DNA from: Sporisorium sorghi
Lineage: Eukaryota > Basidiomycota > Ustilaginomycetes > Ustilaginales > Ustilaginaceae
NCBI GenBank assembly: GCA_023212695.1
Contig: JALCCG010000040.1
Location: forward strand, 47,547 to 111,546
DNA: 64,000 nucleotides
Direction of reading: 5' to 3'
Shown: positions 30,209-39,842 of the stretch, one piece after another
Layout: each line of letters starts with the position of its first letter
Numbering within the stretch: the stretch's first letter is position 1
Made by a program: the position numbers and the translations under genes
Notes under the pieces: model-generated
The model's database searches: none
What the model was told of the DNA's origin: nothing
What the model saw: only the letters and a program-made list of their open reading frames with translations

Positions 30209-31665
30209 TCACTTGCGACCCCCACTCTTACCCTTCTTCTTCCCCGACGACTTCTTGTGGCCGCTACCGCCGCCATTTCCGCTACCTTTGCCACCCGGCA
30301 GCTGATCATCCTTCTTAAGAACCTCATAGAGCGACTGCTGCGCCGACTCGGTGGGCGCGGTCTTCTCGGTCACCTGGTGCGTGACCAGATCAATCTCCTT
30401 GGCCTGCGGCTGCTGCTGCGTGCTATCGTCCGAAGAAGGTCCGATGACGACTTTGGCATGGCGCGGTTCCTCGCTCGGAGCCGACTCGGCTTTGCGCTTG
30501 TGGTCTTCAGCTGCGGCATCGTCCGAGCTGGGCTTGTCAGTCTGCGGCTGGTCGGCGGAAGGCTGCTGCTCTTGGTGAGTCTTGCTGTCGTCCTTGTCGT
30601 TGTCGACGCTGGGAGAGCCAGAGACTTTGCTCTTGGGCGATCGGGAGCCTTCGCCTTCCGGTTTAGCGGCTTGCGGTGATTTGGAGTTGTCGGACTCGGG
30701 CTCTGCGGCCTTCTCTGGCTGCTTCTCTGCAGAAGCCTGCGATTTGGTCTCGGTCTTGGAGGGCTTGATTTGTTCCGCGCGAGCATCGTCAGCAAAGACC
30801 GAGGGATACGGAAGCTGGAGCTGGTGAGGCAGAGCCAAATTAAAAACGACAGTCGTAGTGCGTGCCAGCTCTTCGACCACCTTCAGAGGCTTGTGCGATA
30901 CGCGCGAGAGCACCCGAACACTGCGCTGGCCTACGTTCTCAGCGGCATGCACTCCGTGATCAAAGCCCTTGGTGAGGCTGGCAGGAAGGCGAGGCTCGAC
31001 CTTGTGTCTGTACACCTGGCCAGCGTCGTGAGCGTATCGGTGCTCCACCGACTCGACCTTGGAGTGAAGCCAGAACGCCACGTTCGAGGCCCACAGAAAA
31101 ACCATCGTGAGCAGCGGCACCACGAGCGAGCTGTACAGCGTACGCACCAGCGGCACGGCTCGAACGAGCTGCTCCAGCGGCCACTCGTCCTTCCACTGCG
31201 TGCAGTACAGCGTATCCTTGGCGCCCTCCTCGGCATTAAAGCTCAGCACCACCTTGGTAGGAATGTCGAACTGGAAGAGCGGGAAGAAGGCGGGCCGAAC
31301 GTGGCGCACAGCCTTGACGATGGCGGTGGAGCTGGCTGCGTCCCATCGGATGTCCTGGTCGGCGATCTTGGTAGCAGAGCCAAAGTTGAGCACGTTGAGC
31401 AGATAGGCGGCGTGCTTGAGCTGGCTGGCGCCCGTGATCTTGAGACCGCGGCCTTGGTAGGTGCAGCTCGAGGCAAAGTGGGCGTTGATGGTCGAGTTGA
31501 ACTGCACTGGGTCTCTGGAGAGCAGGTCTTGGACCACCTCTGTTGATTGCATCGAGGTCAAGAGAGCGTCAGTACACTTGTTCGGCTCTGTATGCTTCGC
31601 TGAGGCGGTGGTAGCTTCCTTTGCGACTTACGCTTGACTTCTTGGTGGGCCTTGGACGCATTCAT
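30209..31665 (-). CDS. NTF2-like-fold membrane protein (SigF-like NTF2 family), one intron
   Basis: Exons 31632-31665 and 30209-31539 join to 454 residues. The 92-base intron has a GTAAGT donor at 31631, a CTGAC branch site and a CAACAG acceptor ending at 31540; without it the frame would lack an upstream ATG in good context. Residues about 10-135 look like an NTF2/SnoaL fold (VVQDLLSRDPVQFNSTIN ... DTLYCTQWKDEWPLEQL). A membrane segment follows at about 149-169 (LVVPLLTMVFLWASNVAFWL). The C-terminal 170 residues are Lys/Ser/Glu/Gln-rich and end in a Gly/Lys-rich basic tail. This NTF2-plus-membrane arrangement occurs in fungal proteins annotated as SigF-like NTF2 domain proteins, whose function is not established. 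The family call is by pattern and moderate. Confidence 0.7.
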
Positions 31666-32354
31666 GATGGCGCGGCTTGATTCTGGTGTTGGAAGGCCGA
31701 GTGTATTCTGTCGATGTTGAGAGATCTTGAGCCGCTCAATGTCGGAACTTGGATCGTTGTTGGTGATGGTGATTGGGAGTAAAGAAGGCTTCCTTGCTTC
31801 AGTCGGGTGACCTTTCCAAAGAGGCAAGCCTCAATCAGCAGAGCAACACTGGAACAGCCACTCGAGGTGTCGCTTAGCGCGAAGTCGAAACGCACGCGCC
31901 AAGGCGGGAAGAAGCGTCAGAGCCAAATGCAAACTCAGACGTCACACTTCCCACCGCGAACGGCCAAGGCGGCAAGTCTGACGTCCCGTTGTCAAGCTAA
32001 GTTACGGCGTTGCCGAAGCAAAAGATTGCAAGTCACCGAAGTGAAGCTCATGCAGCTGTACATTTCACACGCTTTTCCACTGCACCTTCTTCTTGAATGG
32101 CAGGCTCCTCTCGTGAGATCACATCTTTCGTCACTGAATCTCGAGCAAACAACCCCTGTTTGGCTCTAAGAGTCAGAAGGCTTCCGATGCACAAGATGGC
32201 TTGGGCCGCTCTGCTGGCGTAGAGGAGCAGCTGCATGGGCGGTTATTCAGCGTGTCAACGAGGCACACAATGACGCATTGGCTTTCTGGTTCGGGCCGCC
32301 CGAGACATCTAGCCACGAGTCTTATTTTTTTTTTTTGGTCTTGTTTCTTCACAG

Positions 32355-32388
<34 letters not shown>

Positions 32389-32833
32389 AAAAAAAAAGCG
32401 GCGAAAAAAGGGGCTGAGAAATCGCAGATCTTTCGACCCTGAACCGCAGACGATGCCAATTCAAGGCGATGCATGCACACTCACAGAGTGTACGCAAAGA
32501 TTCGTCCGATGAGCCCAGATGTCTGCCTTAGACCTCGAGTCCGGCGGCCAAGAACGGCGGCGATACGGAACGATGGAGCCGTGTTCGCAAGTGTGCGGCT
32601 CGTCGAGCATGACTTTGGGATCCAAGCGCTCGAGAGAGTCACAACCAAAAAGTTTACAGCCACTCGGAGCCAACGCGATAGCAGTCAAGTGTATGTGCTT
32701 GTCAAACCAAGCTGGAAAAGAGCAGGGCAAGCGGAGACGTCTCGATTCGGTCCAGAAGTTGATGCAACCTATTCATCGCCAAGAACCGACTCCTGCGCTT
32801 CGAGTCGTCTTGCATCTAATCGAATGCATCGTA
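31666..32833. other. Intergenic with a poly-A run; coding status of 32460-32830 unresolved
   Basis: Holds the promoter of the NTF2-like gene, a 32-A run at 32355-32386 and a stretch (32460-32830) where three frames are open (one minus, two plus). None has a recognised domain and no complete splice model works, so no gene is called. Confidence 0.5.
32355..32386. repeat. Homopolymer A run, 32 bases
   Basis: Uninterrupted A run, followed closely by shorter A blocks. Confidence 0.95.
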
Positions 32834-33505
32834 TTACCACCACATTCGATCATCAAACTGCAAAAGAAAGGAGAGTCAGCAAGATGCACAACCCATACGA
32901 CATAGAGGGATACTCACTCTGCCGGGAAGACCGAGCGCACCTTGCCAGATGTCTTGAGCAAGCCAACTGCTAATCGCAGCCAGCGTTTCCGAAGAAGGAG
33001 TGGGGCCAACGGAATGACGAATGTCGTACATATTCCTCATTGCGTCGATTACTTGCTTGCCATCGACATCAGCGTCTGCAGGCCAAGCGATCATACTGGA
33101 CGGCTGGCGGTACGACGATTGGGTTGGAATCCCAGCTTCCAGGGGCACTCCAGATCGGTAGATCCTCGGCTGGCTTGCGTGAGGCGCAGCTGCAACGGGC
33201 GTGCTGGAGCTGCTGGAAGTAGGCTGACTGACATCATTGAAACCAACCAGCGGCGTCGCCGAGCCGGGCGAGTAGGTCTTGCGGCGATCCCACTCGCCAC
33301 CCAGCTTCCCACTCGGACGATAAACCACTAGCTGCGCTTCCTCCCTGCTCTTGCCTTCATTGATGAGTCGCAGTATGGCGCCGACGCTGCTGCGCTCGAG
33401 AATCCACTTGCATTCGCAAGGCCTGTTGCTCTTGAAATTCGCGCGGCGAATTGCATTTCCCACGGGTGACAAAGCTAAAAACAAGGTTTGGAAGCGAGCT
33501 CTCAC
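32834..33505 (-). CDS. Small protein of unknown function, 5' end uncertain, one intron
   Basis: The 3' part is well supported: an exon ending at 32918 has a GTGAGT donor, a 60-base intron with a GCTGAC branch site and TTTTGCAG acceptor, and a short last exon 32857-32834 that adds FDDRMWW and a TAA stop. The likely coding core starts near WILERSSVGAILRLINEG and includes EEAQLVVYRPSGKLGGEWDR, a Ser/Thr/Pro linker, and VIDAMRNMYDIRHS ... ISSWLAQDIWQGALG. The 5' end is unclear: the open frame goes back to a GTG at 33505, the only nearby upstream ATG (in GGGAAATGCAATT) is out of frame, and vps3 ends at 33518 on the same strand. A missed first exon or a sequencing error is possible. I do not recognise the family. 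Confidence 0.5.
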
Positions 33506-33517
33506 TGCTTCGTGAGG

Positions 33518-36500
33518 CTAGGTGAGGTCGGCGACTCCGTCCGTGTCGGGACGGACGATGGCTGACGACGGGGGTATCTCGTAGCCTGTACGCACGTCGT
33601 CAATGGCAGCTTCTTTGCCAATCACACCCTCGCTGTGCTGCTGCTGCTGCCGCTGCCTCTGCTGCTTTGGCTTCTTCTCCCTTGTCACTTCAACTGCATC
33701 CTCTCGCCCGCCGAGCCCCTCCTTCCACTCTGCATAGCTTTGCTCATCAACTTCCGCATTTCCCTCACCCCCGAACCCGCCATCCGCTTCCGTGTCCTGT
33801 AGAACACCGCCCATAGCACGCTGTCTCGCCCACAAATCCTCCGCCACATCCAAATTGCGACACTTTGCTACCTCACGCAGCATCTGCATCTCGCGCCTGC
33901 GATGGAGCTGCCGCCGCAGGCTCTGCGTCAAAAACGTCTCGAGCGTCTGCAGCGACCAGTCCTTCGGCACGAGCTCGAGCACCTCACGGCTGTCGAGATG
34001 CAGCGCCTGCGTGTTGAGCAGGTGCGCCGTAGCGATGCGGAACTTTTCCTCGGCGCCGTTGAGCATGTACACGGACAACAGCTGTTTCAGCAGCTCCTGC
34101 TTGCGCTGTGCGGCCGAGAGCTCGCGTTGAGCCGTCGCTCTCGCGTTCGCCTTGACGCGCTGCGCGTAGGTGCGACTCAGCATGGCCGCAAACGGCCGCA
34201 GCGCCGCGTGGTCCTCGGCGATGGACGCGGCCAGCATGGGCGACAGTACCTCACCGTCCTGCGAACAGTACGCTTCGGCGCTGTTGGCATCACGGAGCGT
34301 GATGGCGAGCAGCGACAGCGCTTCGGAATCGCGCCCGAGCTTGCCGAGGATGATGGCCTTCTCGTAGACCAGCGACTCGAGCGGCGCAATCATGTCCAAC
34401 AGCGCGTCGTAGTCGAGCACCGTCGAGCCCTGCAGCAGCATCGCCAGCTTGAGACGCTCCGCGTCTCTGGTCGAGCCGTCGCTGGCCAGCGCAAGATGAG
34501 CAAAGAAAGACTCGGCATACGACCCCTGCGCGTAGTCTTGTGTCACAGCATCCATTTTGCGACGGAAGGCGTCATCTTTGAGATGGTCCTCAACGCGGCG
34601 AAGCAATGCTGCCGCCAGCTCGCGATGCATCTGCTCGTCCTGCACCTTGGTCGTCGACAGCACGACTGCCTCGAGATACTTTGTTGCCGCGTCGGCATCG
34701 ATATCGCGCAATTCGTTGATGGTCGCTTTCTGCGCTTGGATAGATTCCAGTTCCTGGGCTTTGCTGCGCGTGGTCGACTTTTGCGATGGATCAGAGCCGA
34801 GCTTTGCTGTCTGCTTGGTGAGAACCTGGATACCGGCCTCCGAGTCTCTTCGCACGAGCCAGCGTCCGTAGGTGGAAAGCAGGGTTGGGTCGTTCTCGTC
34901 CTTGAGCAGGCTTGCCACCTTTGCGAGTGCGGTTTGGACATCGAGTGTGCTTTTGAGCGCATCGGCGATCTCACCATCGATCAAGGCGGTCCAGGTCTTC
35001 AGTGCTCCTTCAACGTCACCGCTGCTCTCGTAATGCTCTGCGAGTAGGCTGAAGTACTGTTTCTGCCTGAGTGCCTTTTCGACCTGAGAAGATTCGCAGG
35101 CGTGCTTGGTCTTCAGGAATGCCACGAGTTCGTCTTGAACTGCTGCATCGTCTGGCCCGGAAGCCCCGCGTCGCTCTACAATGAGCTGGAGGTACGCCGA
35201 GTCCACGCTGGCATTCACGTTGGCCAGCATCTGCTCGTCCATAAAAGAGCCGGCCCAGAAGCGAGACTCGCGTGCACCTTGACTGGCGAGAGCGGCCGCC
35301 GCATCGGCTCGCCATGCTTCTAACAAGGTGCGCAGCATCCTTTCCGCTCCCTGCACGAGTTGTTGATGGAGTCCGACAAGCGCCTTGTCTGTCGACACGT
35401 CCAGGGGCGGAGAGTAGTTAAGGGCGAGATTCGACGTGACGAGGTCGTCTATGCTTTGAATCTGATCACTGCCCTCGCCTTTGAGCTTGCCAAGGTTGGA
35501 GAGGACAAGGGCCGGCATGATAGCCTCTTCCGCCCTTTGCGATTCTTGCTGCAAAGAGGGAAACAGCGCGAGGATCAATCTCGGGTCGAGGTTGGCGTGG
35601 CGCAAGACCTCGCCAGCTGCTGAGAAGCCTGTGCGATGCAGGAGCTCAATACCGAGCAATGCATGGGCTATGGACGACTCGAGCGAGGTGCGCAACGCAT
35701 CATCTTGTCGTGGAGTTGGATTGCTGCTGGATCTATACGAGACCAAGCTCTGCCGCAAGCTGCGCAGTCGACCTCGATGGAGCTGTTGGACAGTCCAGCC
35801 CAGCAGAGGATCCTGTTGAATGCAAGACGTCGAGTTCCTTCCGCAGAGAAGAACCTGTCGCTGCGATGAAGAGGGTTGGGAGGCGTGCTCTGCCGCACGA
35901 CGCAATACTGGCGCATCCGGACCATGCAATCGGCTGAGCGATACTTTGACGATATCGAGGTCGTTGATGGAATCTGCGCCCGGTCCGGGATTGTCGGAGC
36001 TGCTTGATTGCGGCAAAGATGATGGAGCCTCGATGGACTGCAGGAATCGCGGATCCAAGCCAGGCGGCAGCTGCAGCGTTTGAACCTTGTCGACCGAGTC
36101 GTGTCCAAGACTATGGATTTCGACGGTGTCGTTTCGAAGCAGCGAGACGAGATGCTTGCCATCGTACGCGACGGAGCGAGGGTGCGAGGGCCACTCGAGC
36201 AGCTTGGGTGCTGGCTCGCCTGACGTCTTGACAAAGACCCCGAGAGTGATGGAGCCGCTGTGAGAGGTGACGAGGAACTCGCGCTTGACGGGTGCTGAGG
36301 AGGATGCAGAGCGGTCGACGGCTGGCGAGAGGCTGCCTTCCCTCTCGTTGGATGGCTGCACAGGGATGGTGACGATGCTGGGTCTTACTTGTGCCGAGGG
36401 AGATTCGCCGGTCTGACTGATGGGAAGCTGCAACGGAGTAATATGACCAGTGGACAGGTTGACGAGGCTGTACTCGGTCGCATTGGCGATGCAGAGGGTA

Positions 36501-37141
36501 TCGGCGAAGCGACGGGCAAAGATGGCGCCTCCAGGTAGAGGGATATCCTTGACGGTGGCCCAGAGAAGATCGGACCGGCCCTCTGCTCCAATCTTGGCCA
36601 AGATAATGTTTTTCCTTCGCGCCAGACAGATGCTGATCATGCCGGCGGCGTCTGTGCCAGATCCGTGCTCCGACTCCTCATCATCGAGAATGACCGTGCT
36701 GACTGCCCGTGTAGATGGAAGACTGCGTATTGGTGACCATTCGGGAAGCGAGAAGAAGCTGACGACACCTTCGCAGAGTACGGCTGCAGCATTGAAGGGC
36801 CGCAGCAGGACAATTTTTTCGACGGGCTTGGCATGATTGGATATCGATCGACTGGATCTCAAGGTGTAGCTAGGTGTCGATGGCGATGTGCTGGGCTTCG
36901 AAGAAATGCGGGAGCCGATGCGAAAGGAGTGAATCACTCCGTCAGAAGTACCGACGTAGAGGAAAGAGCCATCGGATTCCGTGCAACGGATGGCTCGCTG
37001 CGAGTTCTGTTGGATCGCAGCAGGCGAGGCTGGGTTGGTGTAGTCTGCGGCATCCTCGATGGGTAGTGTCGGGAACAGCAGCGGTTCCAGGTAGTAAGGA
37101 GGCACGGGCTCCTGCGACCCGGTCGCCTGAGGCGAAGCCAT
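33518..37141 (-). CDS. vps3: Vps3/TGFBRAP1-type CORVET tethering subunit
   Basis: A 1207-residue single-exon protein; the frame upstream of the ATG at 37141 continues only through a TTG. The N-terminal third is a citron-homology (CNH) beta-propeller-like region (FLYVGTSDGVIHSFRI, RKNIILAKIG, LVTSHSGSITLGVFV, SVAYDGKHLVSLLRNDTVEIHSL). The middle and C-terminal parts have the Vps39-type helical repeats (ALLGIELLHRTGFSAAGEVLR; YFSLLAEHYESSGDVEGALKTW; EKAIILGKLGRDSEALSLLAI) and a block near 1040-1140 (LLNTQALHLDSREVLELVPKDWSLQTLETFLTQSLR) typical of Vps3/TGFBRAP1 rather than Vps39. CORVET tethers early endosomes via Rab5. No C-terminal zinc ribbon is visible. It is head to head with vps4. Confidence 0.87.
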   Translation of the reverse strand: MASPQATGSQEPVPPYYLEPLLFPTLPIEDAADYTNPASPAAIQQNSQRAIRCTESDGSFLYVGTSDGVIHSFRIGSRISSKPSTSPSTPSYTLRSSRSISNHAKPVEKIVLLRPFNAAAVLCEGVVSFFSLPEWSPIRSLPSTRAVSTVILDDEESEHGSGTDAAGMISICLARRKNIILAKIGAEGRSDLLWATVKDIPLPGGAIFARRFADTLCIANATEYSLVNLSTGHITPLQLPISQTGESPSAQVRPSIVTIPVQPSNEREGSLSPAVDRSASSSAPVKREFLVTSHSGSITLGVFVKTSGEPAPKLLEWPSHPRSVAYDGKHLVSLLRNDTVEIHSLGHDSVDKVQTLQLPPGLDPRFLQSIEAPSSLPQSSSSDNPGPGADSINDLDIVKVSLSRLHGPDAPVLRRAAEHASQPSSSQRQVLLCGRNSTSCIQQDPLLGWTVQQLHRGRLRSLRQSLVSYRSSSNPTPRQDDALRTSLESSIAHALLGIELLHRTGFSAAGEVLRHANLDPRLILALFPSLQQESQRAEEAIMPALVLSNLGKLKGEGSDQIQSIDDLVTSNLALNYSPPLDVSTDKALVGLHQQLVQGAERMLRTLLEAWRADAAAALASQGARESRFWAGSFMDEQMLANVNASVDSAYLQLIVERRGASGPDDAAVQDELVAFLKTKHACESSQVEKALRQKQYFSLLAEHYESSGDVEGALKTWTALIDGEIADALKSTLDVQTALAKVASLLKDENDPTLLSTYGRWLVRRDSEAGIQVLTKQTAKLGSDPSQKSTTRSKAQELESIQAQKATINELRDIDADAATKYLEAVVLSTTKVQDEQMHRELAAALLRRVEDHLKDDAFRRKMDAVTQDYAQGSYAESFFAHLALASDGSTRDAERLKLAMLLQGSTVLDYDALLDMIAPLESLVYEKAIILGKLGRDSEALSLLAITLRDANSAEAYCSQDGEVLSPMLAASIAEDHAALRPFAAMLSRTYAQRVKANARATAQRELSAAQRKQELLKQLLSVYMLNGAEEKFRIATAHLLNTQALHLDSREVLELVPKDWSLQTLETFLTQSLRRQLHRRREMQMLREVAKCRNLDVAEDLWARQRAMGGVLQDTEADGGFGGEGNAEVDEQSYAEWKEGLGGREDAVEVTREKKPKQQRQRQQQQHSEGVIGKEAAIDDVRTGYEIPPSSAIVRPDTDGVADLT

Positions 37142-37854
37142 GGTTGGCAAGGCGGTGTGTAGAAGCACCTGTGATGCGATTCGCCGTCTTCGAAAGCGAT
37201 TGCGTTGGTAGCTGGTCGAGTCGTGAAGAAAAGAGCGCAAAGACCACCATCATCCTCCAAGTGGATGTCTGCTCGTTCGACTCGGATCTCGGAGTGAGCA
37301 AATGAGAGGGTCCAATACGCCCGATTCCTCAGGTACAGAACGCGTGACGAAACGCTGCGATTTTTGAACGCGGAAATTCAGATCGAGCTGACAGAACGGA
37401 GACTCAAAAGAACACGGCAACAGCAGCAGCACCAGCAGCTCAGCAGCAGCTCGGCTCAACTCCACAGCGGCACAGAGGCTGCAGAAAGACAGAGGTCAAG
37501 CGCATAGGCGAGAGAGCCAAAAAACCCTTGCCAAGAGGCGAAACCACGCAGAAGGCAGAAGGCCCCTGCACCGTCTCGCTGATTTCAACAACCATCATTC
37601 TCGTAACGCCGTCCTATCTCCACCGCCTCCATCAACAATCTCTCGCATCCACAGTCCACACTCAGCAACGTCGCACGACGCAACCGCAGTAGCGTGCAAA
37701 AAGGAGCGGGAGACTGTATTCAACCATCAACTATTACCAACACACCAAAACCTCGAGACAGGCGCACAGCAAAGGGGATCAAGGCGCCAAAACGCGACTT
37801 CTTGTCCTTTTCACCGATCGTCCTCACCTTTAACAACACAACACACCCTTCAAC
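37142..37854. promoter_or_regulatory. Shared 713-bp divergent promoter region of vps3 and vps4
   Basis: The two coding starts face away from each other. On the plus strand no ATG occurs from about 37303 to the vps4 start at 37855, so about 550 bases could be a leader; CAG-rich sequence lies at about 37420-37460. No TATA box in a convincing position was noticed. Confidence 0.65.
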
Positions 37855-39384
37855 ATGGCCAACTCGGACTTCTTGAATAAAGCGATCGAGATCGTGCAAA
37901 AGGCCATCGACGAAGATGTCAAGCAAAACTACCAAGAAGCTTACAAGCTCTACCAGAACAGCTTGGACTACTTTATGATGGCCATGAAGTACGAGAGAAA
38001 CGACAAGCTCAAGGAACTCATTCGCAAAAAGTTCACAGAGTATCTTGACCGAGCCGAAAAGCTAAAGGAGCATCTCGCAAAGAGCTCCGAAGACCGTGGC
38101 AGGGCGGCCGTCGGTGCAAATGGCGCCGAAAAGGGCGTCGGTGGCAGCACAGGTGGCAAGAAGGATGGCGATGACGACGACGTTGATCCGGAAACCAAAA
38201 AGCTGCGAGCAGGTTTGTCGAGCGCGGTGCTTTCAGAGACGCCCAACGTGCGATGGGACGATGTCGCAGGTCTGCACACGGCAAAGGAAGCGCTCAAGGA
38301 GGCCGTCATCCTGCCCATCAAGTTCCCACAGATGTTCACCGGTAAGAGGACGCCATGGCGTGGTATCCTCATGTACGGCCCGCCCGGAACCGGAAAGTCT
38401 TTCCTCGCCAAAGCCGTTGCCACGGAAGCAAAGTCGACCTTCTTCAGTGTCTCGAGTTCGGATCTGGTCAGCAAGTGGATGGGCGAGTCGGAACGATTGG
38501 TCAAGCAGCTCTTCCAGATGGCGCGCGAGGCCAAGCCATCCATCATTTTCATTGACGAGGTCGACTCGCTCTGCGGTACCAGAGGAGAGGGAGAGTCGGA
38601 GGCATCGAGGAGAATCAAGACCGAGTTCCTGGTGCAGATGAACGGTGTGGGCAACGACGAGACCGGTGTACTTGTACTCGGCGCCACCAACATCCCATGG
38701 GCGCTCGATCTGGCCATCAAGCGTCGTTTCGAAAAGCGCATCTACATTCCGCTGCCAGACCTCGAAGCGAGGAAGCGCATGTTCGAGCTCAACGTCGGCG
38801 AAACACCATGTGCGCTGGACAGCAAGGACTACCGCAAGCTGGCGTCGTTGACCGACGGATACTCGGGATCGGACATCAGTGTCTTGGTGCGAGATGCCTT
38901 GATGCAGCCGGTACGCAAGGTGACGGGTGCCACGCATTTCAAGAAGGTCATGGCTCCTGCGAAACGCAAGACGAAGCAAGACAAGGCCAAAAATGGTACG
39001 GCTGATACGGGTGCACATGGAGATGCGGCTCAGCAGGATGGAGACGAGGCAGCTGTCGAGGACGAGGTGCAAGAGATGAAGGAGTTCCTCACGCCCTGCT
39101 CACCAGGAGACGCCGATGCTATCGAGATGACCTGGGACGATATCGAGGGCGAGCAGCTTCTGGAACCGAAGTTGGTGATGAACGACTTTTTGCGAGCCAT
39201 TCAGGCGGTGCGTCCGACAGTGACCAAAGCCGACAGTGAGTTAATAGTTTCCACATCCCTTTCAGGCTTTGATGACTGCGAGTTGCGTACTGACGTCCCT
39301 TCCGTTCTTCCTTTACTTTCGTTCTACTTCCTCCTCACAGTCGAGAAGCATATCGAGTTTACCAACGAGGCTGGTGTCGAGTGA
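37855..39384 (+). CDS. vps4: Vps4 AAA ATPase of the ESCRT pathway, one intron
   Basis: Exons 37855-39235 and 39341-39384 give 474 residues. Vps4 disassembles ESCRT-III filaments at endosomes. The N-terminal MIT domain covers about 1-78; after an acidic linker the AAA domain carries Walker A GPPGTGKS (175-182), Walker B IIFIDEVD (230-237) and the arginine-finger region [14 protein letters not shown] Lys/Asp/Glu-rich insertion lies at about 368-405, before [21 protein letters not shown]. The last exon is placed by the conserved ending, which becomes [16 protein letters not shown] after removal of a 105-base intron (GTGAGT donor at 39236, CTGAC branch, CACAG acceptor ending 39340). That intron is a multiple of three and contains no in-frame stop, so an unspliced transcript would encode 35 extra residues. 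Confidence 0.95.
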   Translation: MANSDFLNKAIEIVQKAIDEDVKQNYQEAYKLYQNSLDYFMMAMKYERNDKLKELIRKKFTEYLDRAEKLKEHLAKSSEDRGRAAVGANGAEKGVGGSTGGKKDGDDDDVDPETKKLRAGLSSAVLSETPNVRWDDVAGLHTAKEALKEAVILPIKFPQMFTGKRTPWRGILMYGPPGTGKSFLAKAVATEAKSTFFSVSSSDLVSKWMGESERLVKQLFQMAREAKPSIIFIDEVDSLCGTRGEGESEASRRIKTEFLVQMNGVGNDETGVLVLGATNIPWALDLAIKRRFEKRIYIPLPDLEARKRMFELNVGETPCALDSKDYRKLASLTDGYSGSDISVLVRDALMQPVRKVTGATHFKKVMAPAKRKTKQDKAKNGTADTGAHGDAAQQDGDEAAVEDEVQEMKEFLTPCSPGDADAIEMTWDDIEGEQLLEPKLVMNDFLRAIQAVRPTVTKADSELIVSTSLSGFDDCELRTDVPSVLPLLSFYFLLTVEKHIEFTNEAGVE

Positions 39385-39842
39385 ACGCCCGCTGGCACTC
39401 GAAGAATCACATCGACTTGGCAGCTCGTGGGCTCATCTTTGACCCGCCATTTCGTTTTGTCACTGTTTCGCCCGTCTGCCATTCGTCACCGCCATCGTCA
39501 CCAATAGAGTCGATTCGGTATGTGCTTGTACCAGCAAAGATTCGGCTGTCAGTGTGTGGTTGGACAATGAAAGCAGACCTGAAGAGCCTATTGGGCATGA
39601 GCCAGCGAATTGACCGGCGCCCAAAGCGGCTTGCAGCTGCATAAGAAGGACTCGAGCTGCGTGTCGCCTGACTCGCGAAATCCGAAATTCAGGGAAAGCG
39701 TGGCAGTTTGAAAAAGCAACACCAACGATTCGACGTTCTTCCAAGTTGACGTTTTCCACTCGACTTCGACCTCGTACACCTTCCTTTCCGCCGCTCATTT
39801 CTCTTACACCCACAGGCTGAGCCGCATCGATCCTACGCTCCC
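39385..39842. other. Intergenic between vps4 and mtr10, no gene seen
   Basis: Vps4 3' flank followed by the promoter and leader of the importin gene; the last 240 bases before 39843 have no ATG on the plus strand. Confidence 0.7.

Noticed and set aside
39236..39340. Reading the VPS4 frame straight through to 39384
   Set aside because: The straight reading inserts 35 unconserved residues into the conserved C-terminal helix; splicing restores the family ending.
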